Of a stretch of 64,000 nt of DNA, positions 1-13,359 are shown in pieces (positions within the stretch are counted from its first letter, which is position 1; each line of letters opens with the position of its first letter). The DNA is taken from the NCBI GenBank assembly GCA_025345505.1, contig JANVCC010000030.1, forward strand, positions 6,872,254 to 6,936,253. Direction: 5' to 3'. The position numbers and the translations under genes were made by a program. The notes under the pieces were generated by a model, which saw nothing but the letters and a program-made list of their open reading frames with translations, searched no databases and was not told where the DNA came from. Origin of the DNA: Todiramphus chloris collaris (Eukaryota > Chordata > Aves > Coraciiformes > Alcedinidae).

Positions 1-2756
1 AAATGAAATTGTGACTCCACAATTCCAAATGCTAACTGAAACCTGCTTCGATTTTTATTTGACACATTTTTAAACACATCAGGAGAAAAACAGTGCTTTT
101 CTACCAAGTCTCCACAGCAGTTCAAAAAAAAAAAAAAAATAGCCATTGAACTCTTCCATAAAGGTCCCAGCAGCAATTCTAAGTTCCTGTCAGCAGGGAA
201 ACCTGGCAACACCCAGGGCAACTGCTTTACATTCTGATGCAGGGTCTTGAGTGTAAGGTCAGACTGATGTACAATGAGCCTCAGAGATGCAAATCTGTGA
301 TTTGTACATTCAAAATAACACATGCATACATATGATTTGTATGTATAAGGGCAGATTTGCCATACACAGCTGAGCCTAAACATTTTGCTTTTAGTCTGAA
401 TGCTTTCCAGAAATAAGGATGAGTAATGCCTAAGATAAGATGCTGGTATTTCAACTAAATATTGATTACCTATCATAGTGTTATTTCCAACTAATGAGAA
501 GGTCAATTCCCTTGCAGGAAAGAGGATTTGGAAGCCTGTTTTCTGTCCAAATGATACATGATGCATGACGACAGAACAACACAGTTGTGGTATTAGTAAT
601 CACAGAAGGGCAAATGTCAAAGTTAAAAATGAGTGTGTTTGGTCTGGGTTTTGAATATAGGGATATTAGAAAACCTAAAATCTACTCGATTGTCTTTCAA
701 AAGGACCACTACCTCTAATACTTGCCTTCTGGCACTCAAAATGAGAATTTACTTCTCACCATCCTGCTTACATTAACCTCTCCTGTTCTTGAGTATTCCC
801 GAGGATATTAATTATTACAAATAAAATATATCAGCAATATTTATATCTTAGAATAAGTAAAGCATTGTGCACACAGCATTCATTCAAGATGTATATCCTC
901 CAAATGTGTGCATTAAAAAATCCCATTCATCCAAATCAATTAGTGCTCCCAGCAGCTACAGTTGGGAGGCAGGACGCCTGCCATTACTCACCACACTGTG
1001 CCTGAACAGACTTGGGGACAAATACGAACATCATCTGCTCAGGCTCTTATCCAGCTGGAAACCAGCAATACTGCAGTCAAGCTACAACAACCTTTTAATT
1101 AGCTCAGACTCTCCACGACACACAGACCCCAATTTGAGGTTCATTTCCTGATGATTCACAGGATTAGCGATTTTTCACCCAGCTGAAAAAAATGTAAATC
1201 CATAGCATTTATATCTTGAATAATTCCAATTCAACTTCTACTCTGGGCTAGTTTTCACTGTAGGAGATGAAATAGAGAAACTCAGTGGACCAGCTTTACC
1301 ACAGAGTCTAACACAGCCACTGTGAGCTTGCACTTATGGCCAACGTGAGCAAAACTCATTCTCTATGAGCTGCCCCACATCTCCTAGGCATGTGGCCAAA
1401 AGTATTAACCCTCAAATCAATAAAGCAGGAGAACCTTGTACCCTGCTAAATCTTCACACCAGATCTTTCTGACTAACATAGTATTGGGAGAGGAAATAGC
1501 CTCTCAACTTCCCACCTCAGATCTGATTCTTCTTTTAGGTGCGAGCTGTATACCAGGTTAAAAGGAATACCAGAGCTGAAGAATCAGGAGGAGTCTGTCT
1601 CTAGCGTACTTACAACGTGATATAATCCAGTGGTGGAGCAATTCCAGCACAAGTTTAGGCAGCTAGAGAAGCTGCTCAGACAATGTTTCTCCAGCACTCC
1701 AGAAAAGTGCCAGAAAAGGAGGTACAGTTACTTGGTCTACAAACACTCCATGATGCCCAGTCTGTAGTGCTCACAGTCAAAAATTAAAAATTAAGCCAAA
1801 ATCTCTCCATGGCAAAGGATAAATATAAAATCAGTGTCTGCTAATACTGGGGCATTTCCAAAAGATGTGGTGCTGGCCGAAGTGCGGTCTTTATGAGATA
1901 AACAAGCAAGTCTTCATTTTGGTTTCCTCCCCTAGGATGAAAAAAATACAGGAAGAGGGGTGATGACAGGACTTGGAAGGGTGAGCCAGTGGAGGAAAAT
2001 TCTCAGCTAGACAGTGATGGAGATTGAGCAAGTCCTCAAACCCCTAGATCTCCTACCCTTTAGGAGATAATACCTCTGAAGTATTTCAAATGGAGCATCT
2101 TAAAGGAGGATGTGTTTTGCCTCCTCCAGAGTGGAATGTGGTGAGCAACCAATACCTTAGACACAGGCTGCGCATGAATTTCCAGGAAAATGTACTAAAT
2201 CAAGTGATTCTAATCACTGGAACTAGGAAAATTTTACTCTTCCCTCCTCTCAACCAAGCTAACAGTAACTCCTGGTTTTTGTCTGAGCACCATATTCCTA
2301 CAACATCTGTGTTCCAGAACATTATCCTTCAGCCAATGGACAGATAGAACCACACACAAACTTTGGTTGTGTGTTCCTCCATTAATCTGACAGTCAACCC
2401 AAAATCTCACACAGCCAAGCACGGGACCACTTCAAGCAAATTTTCATGTTCACATACTCACAACAGCTCATCAACTTCTACGCTTAGAGTATGCAGCTAT
2501 TCAGTAATGCTATCCATTTCATACTGGTTTGTGGCACTGAAATTCACACATCACTGGGATGGTGTGGACTAACTTAAGGGAACAAAAGACTATAAATACT
2601 AACAGTGCTCTGGATGGTATGAACTTTCAATGGAAAACTATGATCGGCTAAACTCAAATGGAACTCTGGGCTTGGCTGTCACCACAAAATTCAGGGATGA
2701 TTTGCAACTTGGTTTTATTATAAGAGAAAAATGATATACATTTCAGAAATATTTCT
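1..2756. other. Unique non-coding sequence
   Basis: AT-rich sequence with no recognisable gene, RNA or transposon. Short open frames occur on both strands (for example 867-1151 and 2090-2347) but have no domain, no biased composition and no splice-site context, and some overlap each other on opposite strands. A 16-base A run lies at 124-139. Confidence 0.6.
124..139. repeat. Poly(A) run, 16 bp
   Basis: An uninterrupted run of 16 A. No retroposed gene or SINE body is recognisable upstream, so it is annotated only as a homopolymer. Confidence 0.9.
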
Positions 2757-3345
2757 TCACAGGACCTGGTACCTAGCCTTGTTGAGCCTCATACCACTGA
2801 CCTCAGCCCATTGATCCAGCACGGCCAGATGCCTCTGTAGAGCCTCCCTACACTTGAGCAGATCCATACATCCAAGCAATTTGGCGTCATCTGCAGAGTT
2901 GCCGAGGGTGCTCTTGATCCCCTCATCCAGACCATTGATAAAGTTATTAAACAGAACTGGCCCCAATACTGAGCCCTGGGGAACACCACTTTTGACCGGC
3001 CACCAACTTCATTTAACTCTATTCACCACCAACTCTCTGGGCCTGGCCATCCAGACAGAATTTTACCCAGGGAAGTGTATGCCCATCCAAGCCATGAGCA
3101 GTGAGTTTCTCCAGGAGAATGCTATGGGAAAAAGTGTCAAAGGGTTTGCTGAAGTCCATGTAGACAACACGTACAACCTTTCCTGCATCCATTAAGTGTG
3201 TCACCTTGTCACAGAAGGATATCAGGTTAGTGAAGCAAGACCTGCCTTTCATAAATCCATGCTGACTGGGCTTGATCATCTGGTTGTCCTGTATGTGCCA
3301 TATGATAGCACCCATACATACAGTCTTCCATACCTAGTTATGGAA
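2757..3345 (-). mobile_element. CR1 LINE, internal reverse-transcriptase fragment, inactive
   Basis: Fragment of the second open reading frame of a CR1 non-LTR retrotransposon, read on the minus strand. In the intact element this protein reverse-transcribes the CR1 RNA at its insertion site. Translation of about 3315 down to 3019 gives the CR1 RT block including VYMDFSKPFDTFSHSILLEK. After a change of frame, 2966 down to 2757 gives [16 protein letters not shown] and then SADDAKLLG, the position of the catalytic F/Y-A-D-D box. The copy lacks the endonuclease domain at its 5' side and the rest of ORF2 plus the 3' UTR at its other side, so it is an internal piece and not a simple 5'-truncated insertion. 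The frame break and the phenylalanine-to-serine change in the catalytic box show that it is dead. The sequence is close to the avian CR1 consensus as I know it, so it is younger than the relic at 38.8-40.2 kb. Confidence 0.93.
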
Positions 3346-3347
3346 GA
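3324..3347. repeat. Short inverted repeat at the 5' edge of the CR1 fragment
   Basis: Nine-base arms (3324-3332 and 3339-3347) are exact reverse complements separated by six bases. The hairpin falls where recognisable CR1 homology stops. It could be chance or a scar of the rearrangement that cut the element. Confidence 0.6.
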
Positions 3348-6300
3348 TCTAGTTAATGACACAGATGCTGCTAGCAGGCAGGTCAATGCATGTTACACTC
3401 TCATTGTGAATCCTGATTAGCTTTTGTCATTCTAGACTCACTTCTGGCTGCATCCTGTAATATTAGACGTGAACAGCCCAACATCCTACCCAAGGTGGCT
3501 TTTAGGCCATAACCAAGGTGTTTGTCTAATTGCAAACAACAGTTTTGCAGTATCAAGTTCTGTGTCTGTATTTCTTCTTGGCTAAACATTTTTCTTACCA
3601 TAGTACATTAGTATAGGAACAGCAATAATGAAGCCATCCTAACTGCCAGTGCAGGTCTAGTTACACACGTGTATCTAACTACATCTATACATGAGAGCTG
3701 TACTAATTTACCTAGTCCTGTTTTCTCAATCAGGGCATAAAAATTGCAGGAGGGGGTTTACATGCTGAGAAGTTGAAGAAAAGCAACCAATCAAAACCTT
3801 TCTAGAGACCGCAGCCTTGAAAGCACTGCAGTATCTCAGGGGCCAAACAGGAGCTGCATGGTAAATCTGAGCCCTTGCTAGCACTTACAAATTGCACAGT
3901 TAAAACTGAAGTATCTTGATGGACATCTACATAAATAGTTTGCTCTTAGGCTAATTGTCAGTCATAACAGGAGGAAAGGTTTTCGTCTGTCAGACCCCAA
4001 AGCACAATATTGTCTTAATGTGCAATGAGAACAAAGTTATTCCAATGGGAAACAGTTTTACTACTGGAAGTATTTCAACAGTCTACCTTGAGCAGTCAGA
4101 TAACAAGTTGACCCTTTCCAGAGAACAACTGAGTACCTCAATCAGCTGCATTTTGGGGTGTTCTGCAACCTAAAAATCCAAATTGAAGAATTAAAAAAAA
4201 AAGTTTTAAAATCCTATTGAATCTGTGAGATTTTTGTGCAAACTGGGATCACCATACCCACAGTGTAAGTTAAAGCCATACAAGCACTTGTGGGCAACTG
4301 AATACAGAGATCAGAGATAAGCATGACCACTGAGCTGACAACAGGGATCTCATCCAAGTCTGATGCACTTTCAAAAGCAAGAACGGACAGAGGTGTAAAG
4401 CAGAAGTCCATATTCACCAGGTTTTCATTCCTGAGCCTCAGCATCACAGAACTCTCAGGGATACCATCTGACAGCTTGCCTCCCATCACAACCCTCCCTC
4501 CAACCTCATGTCACAGTGAAGTAATTCTGCACACATTATTTTAATCAGATTAATACCCTTTCTATGTAGTGCTTCCTCTGCGTATTTTCATGCTAAACTA
4601 TGTTTTTCTTCTTTCTATTCTGCATTACTATTTAATTTCCTGTTCTGTTGCTCTAATAGGTAACATTCTGATAATATTACATCTTTTTTTTTAAAGTCTA
4701 CAAACCACTGAATCCTCTTTAAGACACTGAACAAATTTATTCTGCTCAGGCAGCAGGGGTTAAGAGACTTCTCATTGATCAGAGAGTTCTTTATATTAAC
4801 CACTAAAGAATCATCTGTTTTAACACAGCCCTGTTAGTGGCAATGTTCTGAACAAAAACCTTTCCAAAGAGTAGGTAGCCACATAGACTTGGAAAGGCTG
4901 ACAAGCAGAGCCCTCCTAAAAGAAAGAAACCTTGCTACTAGCTGCTACACATCTGTGGCACCTCTACTTAAGAATAATTATGCAGTAAACCACTGCCTTT
5001 CTAACTTCTTATGAAAATCCCATGTATTGAATGATTTTGAGTCCACTTGAAAATTTCATAGAGGGTTTAAAGTAGGTAAATGTTTCAACACAGAACATAA
5101 TTATGTTTTATAATAATGAAGTTATTTTAGGATATTTTTTGATAAATTATTTTCTTTCTTTGAACTTAGAACTCAAGTCTTAATTTTAGAACATCTAAGA
5201 ATATGTACATTAATTATTACAGAACGATGACAATGTGAAATGAAACCTTTCGTAGTTCTCTGAAAGAAACTTTCACCACATTTCACAGGTTACTTAAAAA
5301 AAATAAATTATACCACCACCACATTGTCTTGGCAAATGAAAAATGGACAGCTACAAAGGGAGGAAAGACTGACAACTGAAACAAGCTGCTCTTGAGGAAA
5401 ATCACTTGATTGGATAATTGTTTTGATTAGCCCCATCAAATAGGTCCCTCTGAATCCCTGGCATATTTAAAACCATCTCTGAAAATTAATCCAAACTCTG
5501 AATTTCTTATAAAACAAAGTGAGTCGTGACAGCACTGCAACTATGCATAACTGACAGACAAACTGATGTGCTCCGTGTCAGGAATTCCAGAGCATGGGGC
5601 TTTCAGACATGTAAAGAGAACACAAAATGTACACCTGTCTTCAGTTTTAAGTTGCCTTTATACAGAAAGCTTCAGATAGCCTCTGCTACGAAATTAGAAT
5701 GGAGTAATTTTCTGTTTTCCAACAGAAAATTCTCTGCTTTTGAAAGCATTCTGGGAAATGACTGAGACTTGACAGGAGAAACCTTCATGTGAAGCTCTAT
5801 GCTACTTTCAAGGGACATAAAAATTAACACAACTCTACTGCTGGGAAAAATGGTGTGATCTTTCCATGATGTTGAATATTTGAAGTTATTTAACTTTCCA
5901 GAAGTGCACACAAGTAGCACTTGTTTAATTGTGCACCCACAAAACTTCAGACATTCTTACTAAGCAAAATTTGATCAAAACAACTTCAAAACCTGAGAGG
6001 TCTTGGCTCATTTTAATTTGGCTTCTAAGCTAATACTGAGGACAGAAGCAAAACTATCCTAAGAAGGCATTAAACTTTGAAATGCCAGACATTTAAAATT
6101 AACTTCTTCTAGCTTCTCTAATTTCAACTACAATGTTGTACTTCTAAATGCTAGTCAAATTTTAAACCAATTCTTTTTAAACACTCTCTGGTATGCAAAT
6201 GGACCTACAGAGACTCAGCTAAAGTGGGCACCATCACTACAGAGGAAATAACAATGTTTTGGGTTATATTTTCCTCTCTGCTTTCCTGATGTTTTGGTCT

Positions 6301-8699
6301 AGGGAGCACCATGGAAAAGCACTGTCCCTTTGCAGTCCAAGAGACAGGCTGAAAAGAAGAAAAGTCATTGGCCTGACATGAACTCCAAATGAAGGTTTCA
6401 TGTGGTGTTCACCGTTGCCATATCAGAGGAGTTTCTTACTAGCAGCCCTGGGAGTTACCCAAGCACCTCTAAGAAAAGCCAAGCATACCTTTTAAGCACA
6501 TAATCTGCATGTTCCTGAGGCTATTAAAGCAACCACCATCTGCACAAAGTGCATTTGAAGTGCTGCTACTCAGGCTCTGTAATCCCTACACACAGTCTGC
6601 AAACTTGCCACTCCATCCACAGTGTCAAGACGATGGAATATTTCCATACATCTTACCATAACATATAAGGCACCATCTTAATCAATTTAATTTCTTTTCT
6701 TCTTTAGCCCATTAATTGCCATTTAATGAAGTGGCAATTACAGAGTTAGGAAATAATTATACAGTTAAGAAATACATACTGAAGTCATTGCAGTTATTGA
6801 ACCTTTTATTTTTAGGCCACTTAATAGCTGTTTTTTGGTTTTTTGGTTTTTTTTATTCGCCCACTTCCATTTTATTACCTAAAATAATAAATATCCAGAT
6901 GCTATGTGCTACTCACACTGAGCAAAGAAATCACAAACCAAGGGCTAACAGAGGCTTGATTCAATTCCACTGGCCCATAACCCATTATCAAATTTATTTC
7001 ATGACACTCACCTACAAAAGGCACAAGCGTTCAGTGACTTCAGACATCCACCTCATACCTGTGCCAATTCTAAACTGCAAGAAAATATCAGAGCTCCTCA
7101 CTTACCGCAGCCCTAATATTCACCTTCCACCCCATTTTCTGCTGGGGGACTGGACTGCACAGCGGGACCAAGACAGAGCACCGCAGGCTCACTGTATGCA
7201 AGTGTAAGATTAAGCCATTTTTACCACAGATTACAAACCAAAGTCACTGATCATACCAAATGGAGCAGCAGCAGATACTGTCTGAATAGAACAGAGCACC
7301 AGCTAACATATTAGCCCCAAATACTAATATTTGTACCATACACAAATCTGATCTCCTGAGTTTTGGAGAAAGCAACAGCTGGACTAAATGACTGCAGCTT
7401 CTTGTTGCTGGAAGAGAAATGAAAATAAGTTGAGAGAAAACAAGGACCAGCATTATTACTGTCATGCAGACTGTGATGTTAGCCCTGAAAAATAGAAAGA
7501 CTGAAAAATACACAATAAAATTCAATCCTATCGTCTTGGTTGGCAACAGATTCCCTTATAGCAGGCAAAACCAAGTCTTGTCATGCTTGAAATGCGGGAC
7601 TGAGATTTGGCAACAGTCAGGTTGTTCCTGCAGCAGGATGAGCAGTTGGGAGGTGCAGAGCAGGAGGGTGAAGAAGCCTGGGCTCACAGCTTCTCTTCAC
7701 CAAGGGGAACTGAGGCACAGGTTTCAATCACAGCTTCTGCCAGCAGCATTCCTTGTCTTATACAATCCAACTCCCTCCCTGGTAATCCCAAGATGGCAAC
7801 CTACAGCCTCTGGGGTTCTGGCATAGCATAAGCAGATAACCTCTATTTTCTTTGCCTTTTCTCATACAAATCCTAGGCTTTTACTTTTCCTAGGGTCATC
7901 CTTAAAACCAAGACCAGAGCAGATGTTGCCACCTTAGTTTTTTGGGAAGTTACAGGAAGTGCCCATTACACACCTCGTACCATCTTCCAGTCTCATCCTC
8001 CATCTTCCCTTCAGGCCATTTTATCTGTTTCTCTTATCTGAATTGTAGCATTCCAGTGCTGCTATGGAGACATAATTCCACATGTACAAAACAGTAGAAT
8101 AAAATGAGCTTGTCTTAGCGAAGCATCTTCCTTTGCACTGATGAATCAACATTATTGCAAGAAATCTAGCCTTAGGGAAGACCTCAGACATGAAAATCAC
8201 ATTGATATCCACGGGCATCCACCAGGATTTGAGCATCCATCACGCTGCACTTGATACAATCAAATATACCCAGAAATTCATTCACAAATACCAATTCAGA
8301 AGGAGTATACTGAAAAGCAGCCAGCACTTGGCTCCATCTACACAGAACAAGATAGTTAATATTTTAAAATCCAACCGCAAATATTAAAATGCAAATGTAA
8401 ATATATTTAACTGACTCGGTATGCAGTGGGCTGGTGTTTTCAAAGCACCTGGTACTCACTAAACTGTACTCCCCACACAGATGCTGACAAGTTCTGAAAA
8501 AAATCCACCCCCTTTAATACCACATTCACAAAGAGCTCCCTACAATGCAAAATGAATCATTTCCAAAGCTCCTTGAGAATATCAGCTGAGGCATATTAGC
8601 TATAAGGCTTAGGATATTAACTGTGAGATCTGAGGATGAAAAACCTATGAAGCAAGTTCATCGTAAGTGGCCTATCATCCATTTGAACTATATTCAGAC
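3346..8699. other. Unique non-coding sequence
   Basis: More than 5 kb with no gene or transposon that I recognise. The 163-codon open frame at 6716-7207 (plus) begins at a TTG codon, contains a low-complexity F/W-rich stretch made by a TTTTTTGG repeat, and resembles no known family. I read it as a chance frame. A fragment near 4430-4470 faintly recalls an old CR1 but is too short to annotate. Confidence 0.55.
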
Positions 8700-8935
8700 C
8701 ACTGTTCCTTTCACATAAAAATATTTATTAATAAAAATAGATAATTTTAATAGATCTTAATGCACTTACAATATCAATTGCATTTTCAAATCTGTTAATG
8801 AATATTTAATTAGCATGAATAATTGTCACAAAGCACAGAAAATGGAGAAACAGAGATAAATGTTGTTTACCAAAACTGCTTCCCATGACATCATTTGTAT
8901 TGTTTGACAATAAAGAAAAACTATCAATCTATCTG
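8700..8935. promoter_or_regulatory. Candidate conserved non-coding element (AT-rich, homeodomain-type cores)
   Basis: A markedly AT-rich stretch with several TAAT/ATTA cores, including TAATTA at 8807-8812, and an AATAAAAATAG motif resembling a MEF2 site. It lacks simple tandem repetition, which is the texture often seen in developmental enhancers conserved among vertebrates. Conservation cannot be seen from one sequence, so this is inference from composition and motif density only. Confidence 0.2.
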
Positions 8936-10864
8936 TGTGACCAATGCTTTGCCATTCTTAAACAACTGCAGACAAAGTTTTGCCTTCATCTTTTATCTCG
9001 AGTCAAAGCATTTCACAGTTACTTTGAAGAGCACACTTTGACTCATTTCTGAGATACAAAATAGGATCCCTGATTATTTCATCCGATTTCCACCAATTCT
9101 GATGAACCGAAATGATCCACTAAGAAGGAAGAATGTTACACAACACTTAGTACTGGCCTCTTTCTGTCCCATTCACAGTCCATAACAATGTGTGTTCTCT
9201 GCTGTGGTCCAGGGCACAGAGAACCTCTCGATAACAGCATCTAAAAATCCCATTAAGAGGAATTACAGTTGCTATTAGGGAACTGGAATTCAAACCTACA
9301 GACAGGGCTTTGTATCAAAGTCTGAAAGCAATGGATACAACTGAGCTCACAAGCTTTACTTATTTTAGTGTCAAATTGCTATTCCCTGTAACCAGGCTAA
9401 AGGAAACAAAGAACAGCCCACACACGGAAGGCATCTCTGCTACCAAGAGCTTCTGAAACCTAATAACATCACAGAGAAACCCTGGGTTTCAAACAGTAAC
9501 TTAATGTGAAGTATGGCCAGTAATTTTAATAGCCACTACTCCCCATTATCTGTCAAAAATACAAACCACACCTTTGCGGGCATGAGGGGACGCAGGGGCA
9601 GAAAACTGATGAATGGAGGTTTTAAACAGCTTTTTAAGAGAGATCAGAAAGGCAGCTTGCCAGAAAGCATGCATACCAGAAAGCACCAGTATCTATTTAG
9701 TAAATTTGAAACACCATCTGTCTTCAAATAAAATGGATTTAAATGAAGTTGTGCAGCATAGGACGCCTGTGTCACAAAAACCTTAATTTAAAGCCAGCAG
9801 TTAACATACCACATGAGATCAAAGCATAGTCATACCTCTGTGTGACAGGGCACAGCTCTAGAGGCAAAGGCAGCTTACAACAGGCAGGGACTGGGGACGG
9901 GTCAGTCCAGCAATACAGGAGATCAAAACAAATTCCTGGGATTTGTTTTTTCTTACACCTAGAAACTGAAGTAATAGTCTGTAGTTTTAATTTAACAATA
10001 CTTGACACTCTCAAGTTTGAATACCCAGCTTATTGCAGAAGACAGCTATAAGTAGAGCTTAACCAATTTACATCAGGAAAAAATGCATCTTTCTCCAATG
10101 AACCCAGCAAAGCACAACTACAACTTTTTTATCACCAAACTTAACTGTCTTGGACTCCTCATTACTAGCAATCATTGCTTTTAACACATAACTAGCATCT
10201 TTGACTCCAACTCAACCTTCTCCAACACTGCACTTAAGTATTTTGCACTTAGGAATAGGCTTGGGAATGTCTGACCAGGCCATCATGGATAGAAAATTAA
10301 ACTGCAGAGTCATAAGGATGTGAAGAGCTGAAGGGGATGATTCAAAACTGTTCTGCTCTGCTCCTTCCTCCATAAGCTTACAACTCGCAATCCTTCTTAA
10401 ATCATTCCCCTCATGATTATTTAATGAGGTTTCTGTGCAGGAAGAACACATTTGCAAACACTCACCACTATTCCCTGCAAATGAAAAATACACACTTGCA
10501 TATAATTTAGATCTAATCACTTAAAGACATAAACCAGGAATTAATTTCACTGTCATATGCATTTCAACAGCAACAAGAGGCTCGAGTAACACTTGGGATC
10601 CCCTATATCCGTCTGTATGCAAACACGGTCACAAAAGCTTGCCACCTAGAAAAGAAGAGCAGATGGAAAAACATCCAGATGAAATGATTGCAAAGAATAC
10701 TAGTGCTGAGCTGAGAAATAAGCACAGATCTTGCAGGTCCCAAGTGTCTGTCTTTTGCACAAGATCATTTATTCTCTGTCAATAGAAACCTTTGTGTGAG
10801 CCAAAACCAAAAAAACACAGAAGACAAATAACTTGTAACTCAGGGCCTGGACAACAAATACGAG
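8936..10864. other. Unique non-coding sequence
   Basis: No gene, RNA gene or repeat family recognised. Open frames at 9513-9731, 9772-10014 (minus) and 10212-10520 (minus) are short, lack domains and behave like chance frames. Confidence 0.55.
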
Positions 10865-11070
10865 GTGTGACTTTATTTCTTAAGATAAAACATTGATTAT
10901 GTTTAAGGATTTGCATTCTCCCTCTTCCCAGTTTATTTAAAGCTAAATCAAACTCTTAAAAGAACTATTAGAACAATTACTTGATCACCGAAATAGCTGA
11001 TTAAATAACTCTTAGTGCAATAATTGTTGTGGAATTGCATCTGTACAATTTGTCTCTGGAACATTTTCTA
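10865..11070. promoter_or_regulatory. Candidate conserved non-coding element
   Basis: Complex, non-repetitive AT-rich sequence with clustered ATTA/TAAT, TGATTA and CAATAATTG-like motifs around 10890-11035. This recalls conserved enhancers, but only composition supports it; cross-species alignment would decide. Confidence 0.18.
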
Positions 11071-11587
11071 CACTGAGCTGATGTTTTACTAAAAAATCCT
11101 GAAGTTTGGGAGGATTTACCATCTCATCCTAAACTCAAGCACAATTTCCTTCTGAAAAAATCCACATCTCTACATTGGGATTCACATTAATTTATAGGTA
11201 ACCGTACTCGGTAAGCTCAGGGTACCTAGACATGTCATCTGCTTTTGTGGTAAAACACTCAAGGCACTGCACGTAAATCCATAGATGGTCTTCTCTCCTC
11301 CTCCCCCCCGCTAAGATGGGATGTGCAGACAGCTGACAGACAGAACCAGGCTGTGTGCACAAGCACAGTTTACAGATAGAAACTCCTCAGCTACTCCAGC
11401 TGATAAATAATGTGGTTAATGAGCAAATTTCATTTTGAGACAACTTCAGAGGTATTTTTCATATCTAATATCTTGTTCATCTGCTTCAAAGTCTGCCAGT
11501 CTAGTTCTGCCACTCTCACTCCCACTTTTTTTCTTTTTTAACATAGAACAGTCTCACTGACTGAGTCCCCAGAGGAAGTCAGGATTA
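11071..11587. other. Unique non-coding sequence before a CR1 fragment
   Basis: No gene recognised. The last 40-50 bases before 11588 may be part of the adjacent CR1 copy but are too diverged to assign. Confidence 0.5.
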
Positions 11588-11780
11588 AGGAGGAGTTTGC
11601 CTCAGTTGATGACAACTGGGTTAGGGACCAATTAAGCAATCTGGACATCCATAAATCCTTGTGTCCTGACAGGATGTACCCGCGAGTGTTGAGGGAGCTG
11701 GTGGAGGTCATTGCTAGGCCGCTCTCCATCATCTTTGGTAAGTCGTGAGGAACAAGAAAGGTGCCTGAGGACTGGAAGTG
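11588..11780 (+). mobile_element. CR1 LINE, fragment at the start of the RT region, inactive
   Basis: Plus-strand fragment of CR1 ORF2. It translates through a segment containing NLDIHKS, then YPRVLRELVEVIARPLSIIF and, after a stop codon, VPEDWK. These match the block just before the fingers of the CR1 reverse transcriptase, where avian CR1 has an HKS-GPD-HP-VLREL-DVIA-PLS-IF pattern. The in-frame TGA replaces the usual tryptophan codon after the lysine-serine pair. Homology ends abruptly at the DWK motif, so the catalytic domain and 3' UTR are absent. The strand is opposite to the fragment at 2757-3345 and the two cover different parts of ORF2, so they are separate insertions. Confidence 0.88.
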
Positions 11781-12180
11781 ATTTTAATAAGACTATTTCC
11801 CAAATAAATTATTAGTAAGAAGGTCAAAACTTATCTGAACACATGAAGGTTCTTCTATCCATCAACGCACATTCAAACAATTTCTTCAAGAGGAAGGTAA
11901 GCTTTGGGAGTTACATTCACCATGGGTGTGCTGACCATCAGATAATAAATCATTCCCTGCTGTTCATTACTAGAAAAGTCTAGTTCCAGCAGCCGAAATA
12001 TAATGCCACAGAATACTGGGCCATTAGAGAATAAGGCCACCTCTTTAAACTATTTCAAACTCAACAAATGTTTCCATTGAACATTTTCCCAAAGGTGTCT
12101 TTTCCATTAAACACATTTCAACCACAGAAAAAACAAAACTCATCTATGGGAAAACCTGTAGATTAATACTGAGCTCTCTC

Positions 12181-12256
12181 TTTTTGGTTTGCTGGGGTTT
12201 TTTTGTGTTGTTGTTGTTGTTGTGGGTATTTTGGTTTGTTTGGTTTGTTTTTTTTC
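12181..12256. repeat. T/G low-complexity tract with (GTT)n
   Basis: T- and G-rich sequence that includes a perfect GTT trinucleotide run at 12207-12223 and TTTGG/TTTGTT repeats on each side. The valine- and phenylalanine-rich frames overlapping it (from 12189 and 12203) are artefacts of this composition. Confidence 0.85.
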
Positions 12257-13340
12257 CAGGCTATTATTCTGCTATTTTCTTCAATATTTTTGCAGGCAGT
12301 CTTGCAACTTTTTGCTCATTCAGTCCTATTACAGGGTTTCCTTAGTTCTCCTTGTGGCAAGTCCCCATGTACACACAGCGTACACCCAGGGCAGTAACAG
12401 CACCTGGGTGAAACTGTCTCCTTCGTCCAGATACTGATGTATGTCTGCACACATGTTACTAATGTCATCAATGTTCTAGTCACTTAATCACCATCTTGGT
12501 TCTGTGCACAGAGCTGTAGTAGAGAAAGCAGCAGGATGTGTGTTGTTTGAGAGATGAATTATACATACACACTACTTAAGTACTCCCCCCCCTTAAGACA
12601 CTCACTTTCAACTTGGACTGATAAGAATATGGTGAACAATTGGTGTGGTTTGATAGCAGAACTTGAATGATTTTACAGTGTGCACCTACAGCCCCATAAA
12701 GGCTTCCTGAAGTTTTTACAGTGTTTATTGAGTATTTAACATTCAGCAATGGAACACTGTTTTACAACTTTCCTACCTGATTTACTGCTTGCTATTTTAT
12801 TTTGGGTACTGGTATATTACTGGTAGTTTTTATTTGCATAAAGTTGCTTCACTAAAGAAACAAAGATGTATTTCAACTGCAATAGTCTAGAGTTGGCATA
12901 TTTTTTCCCTCTTTCCTCTACCTTGTTTCCACTTGAAAAAAATAATCTTGATTTGCTTGAAAACAGAAAATAATAAAAAGACAGGTCACTGGTGAGAAAC
13001 AAGCCTCAAAAGAAGCACTTAAGGTGCTTACTTAAGGTTTACCTTTCATACTATAGGTCAAACTCATTATCATGTTTAAATCTAATGTAATTATTAGATA
13101 TGTAAAGTATTAAACTTGGGTGACTCTCCTGCTCTCCATACAACAGTTATCTCTGAGGACTGACAGCCTCTCTATATTTAGGTAAACAACTGACTTGAAG
13201 ATGTAAATAATTTACTTCCATACTCTTCTTATAGAGGATTTTGCTGACTGTTCATTCAAACACAGTCTGGAAAGAGCCACCCTCCTTGATTAATTTGGTT
13301 CACAGCTAAACTACATCTACCTTATTTATGTATTATTATT

Positions 13341-13359
13341 TATACATATATATATATAT
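13341..13359. repeat. (TA)n microsatellite
   Basis: Alternating TA dinucleotides with one interruption, embedded in wider AT-rich sequence. Confidence 0.85.

Noticed and set aside
2854-3420. Plus-strand open frames of 113 and 74 codons
   Set aside because: They are the antisense of the minus-strand CR1 reverse-transcriptase fragment.
4425-4475. Short stretch resembling an old CR1 RT segment (GGATACCATCTGA region)
   Set aside because: Only about 25 bases match and there is no supporting homology on either side.
6716-7207. 163-codon open frame on the plus strand, the longest in the window
   Set aside because: It starts at TTG and contains a low-complexity F/W stretch from a T/G repeat. It matches no family, and its length is near what is expected by chance in six frames of 64 kb AT-rich DNA.
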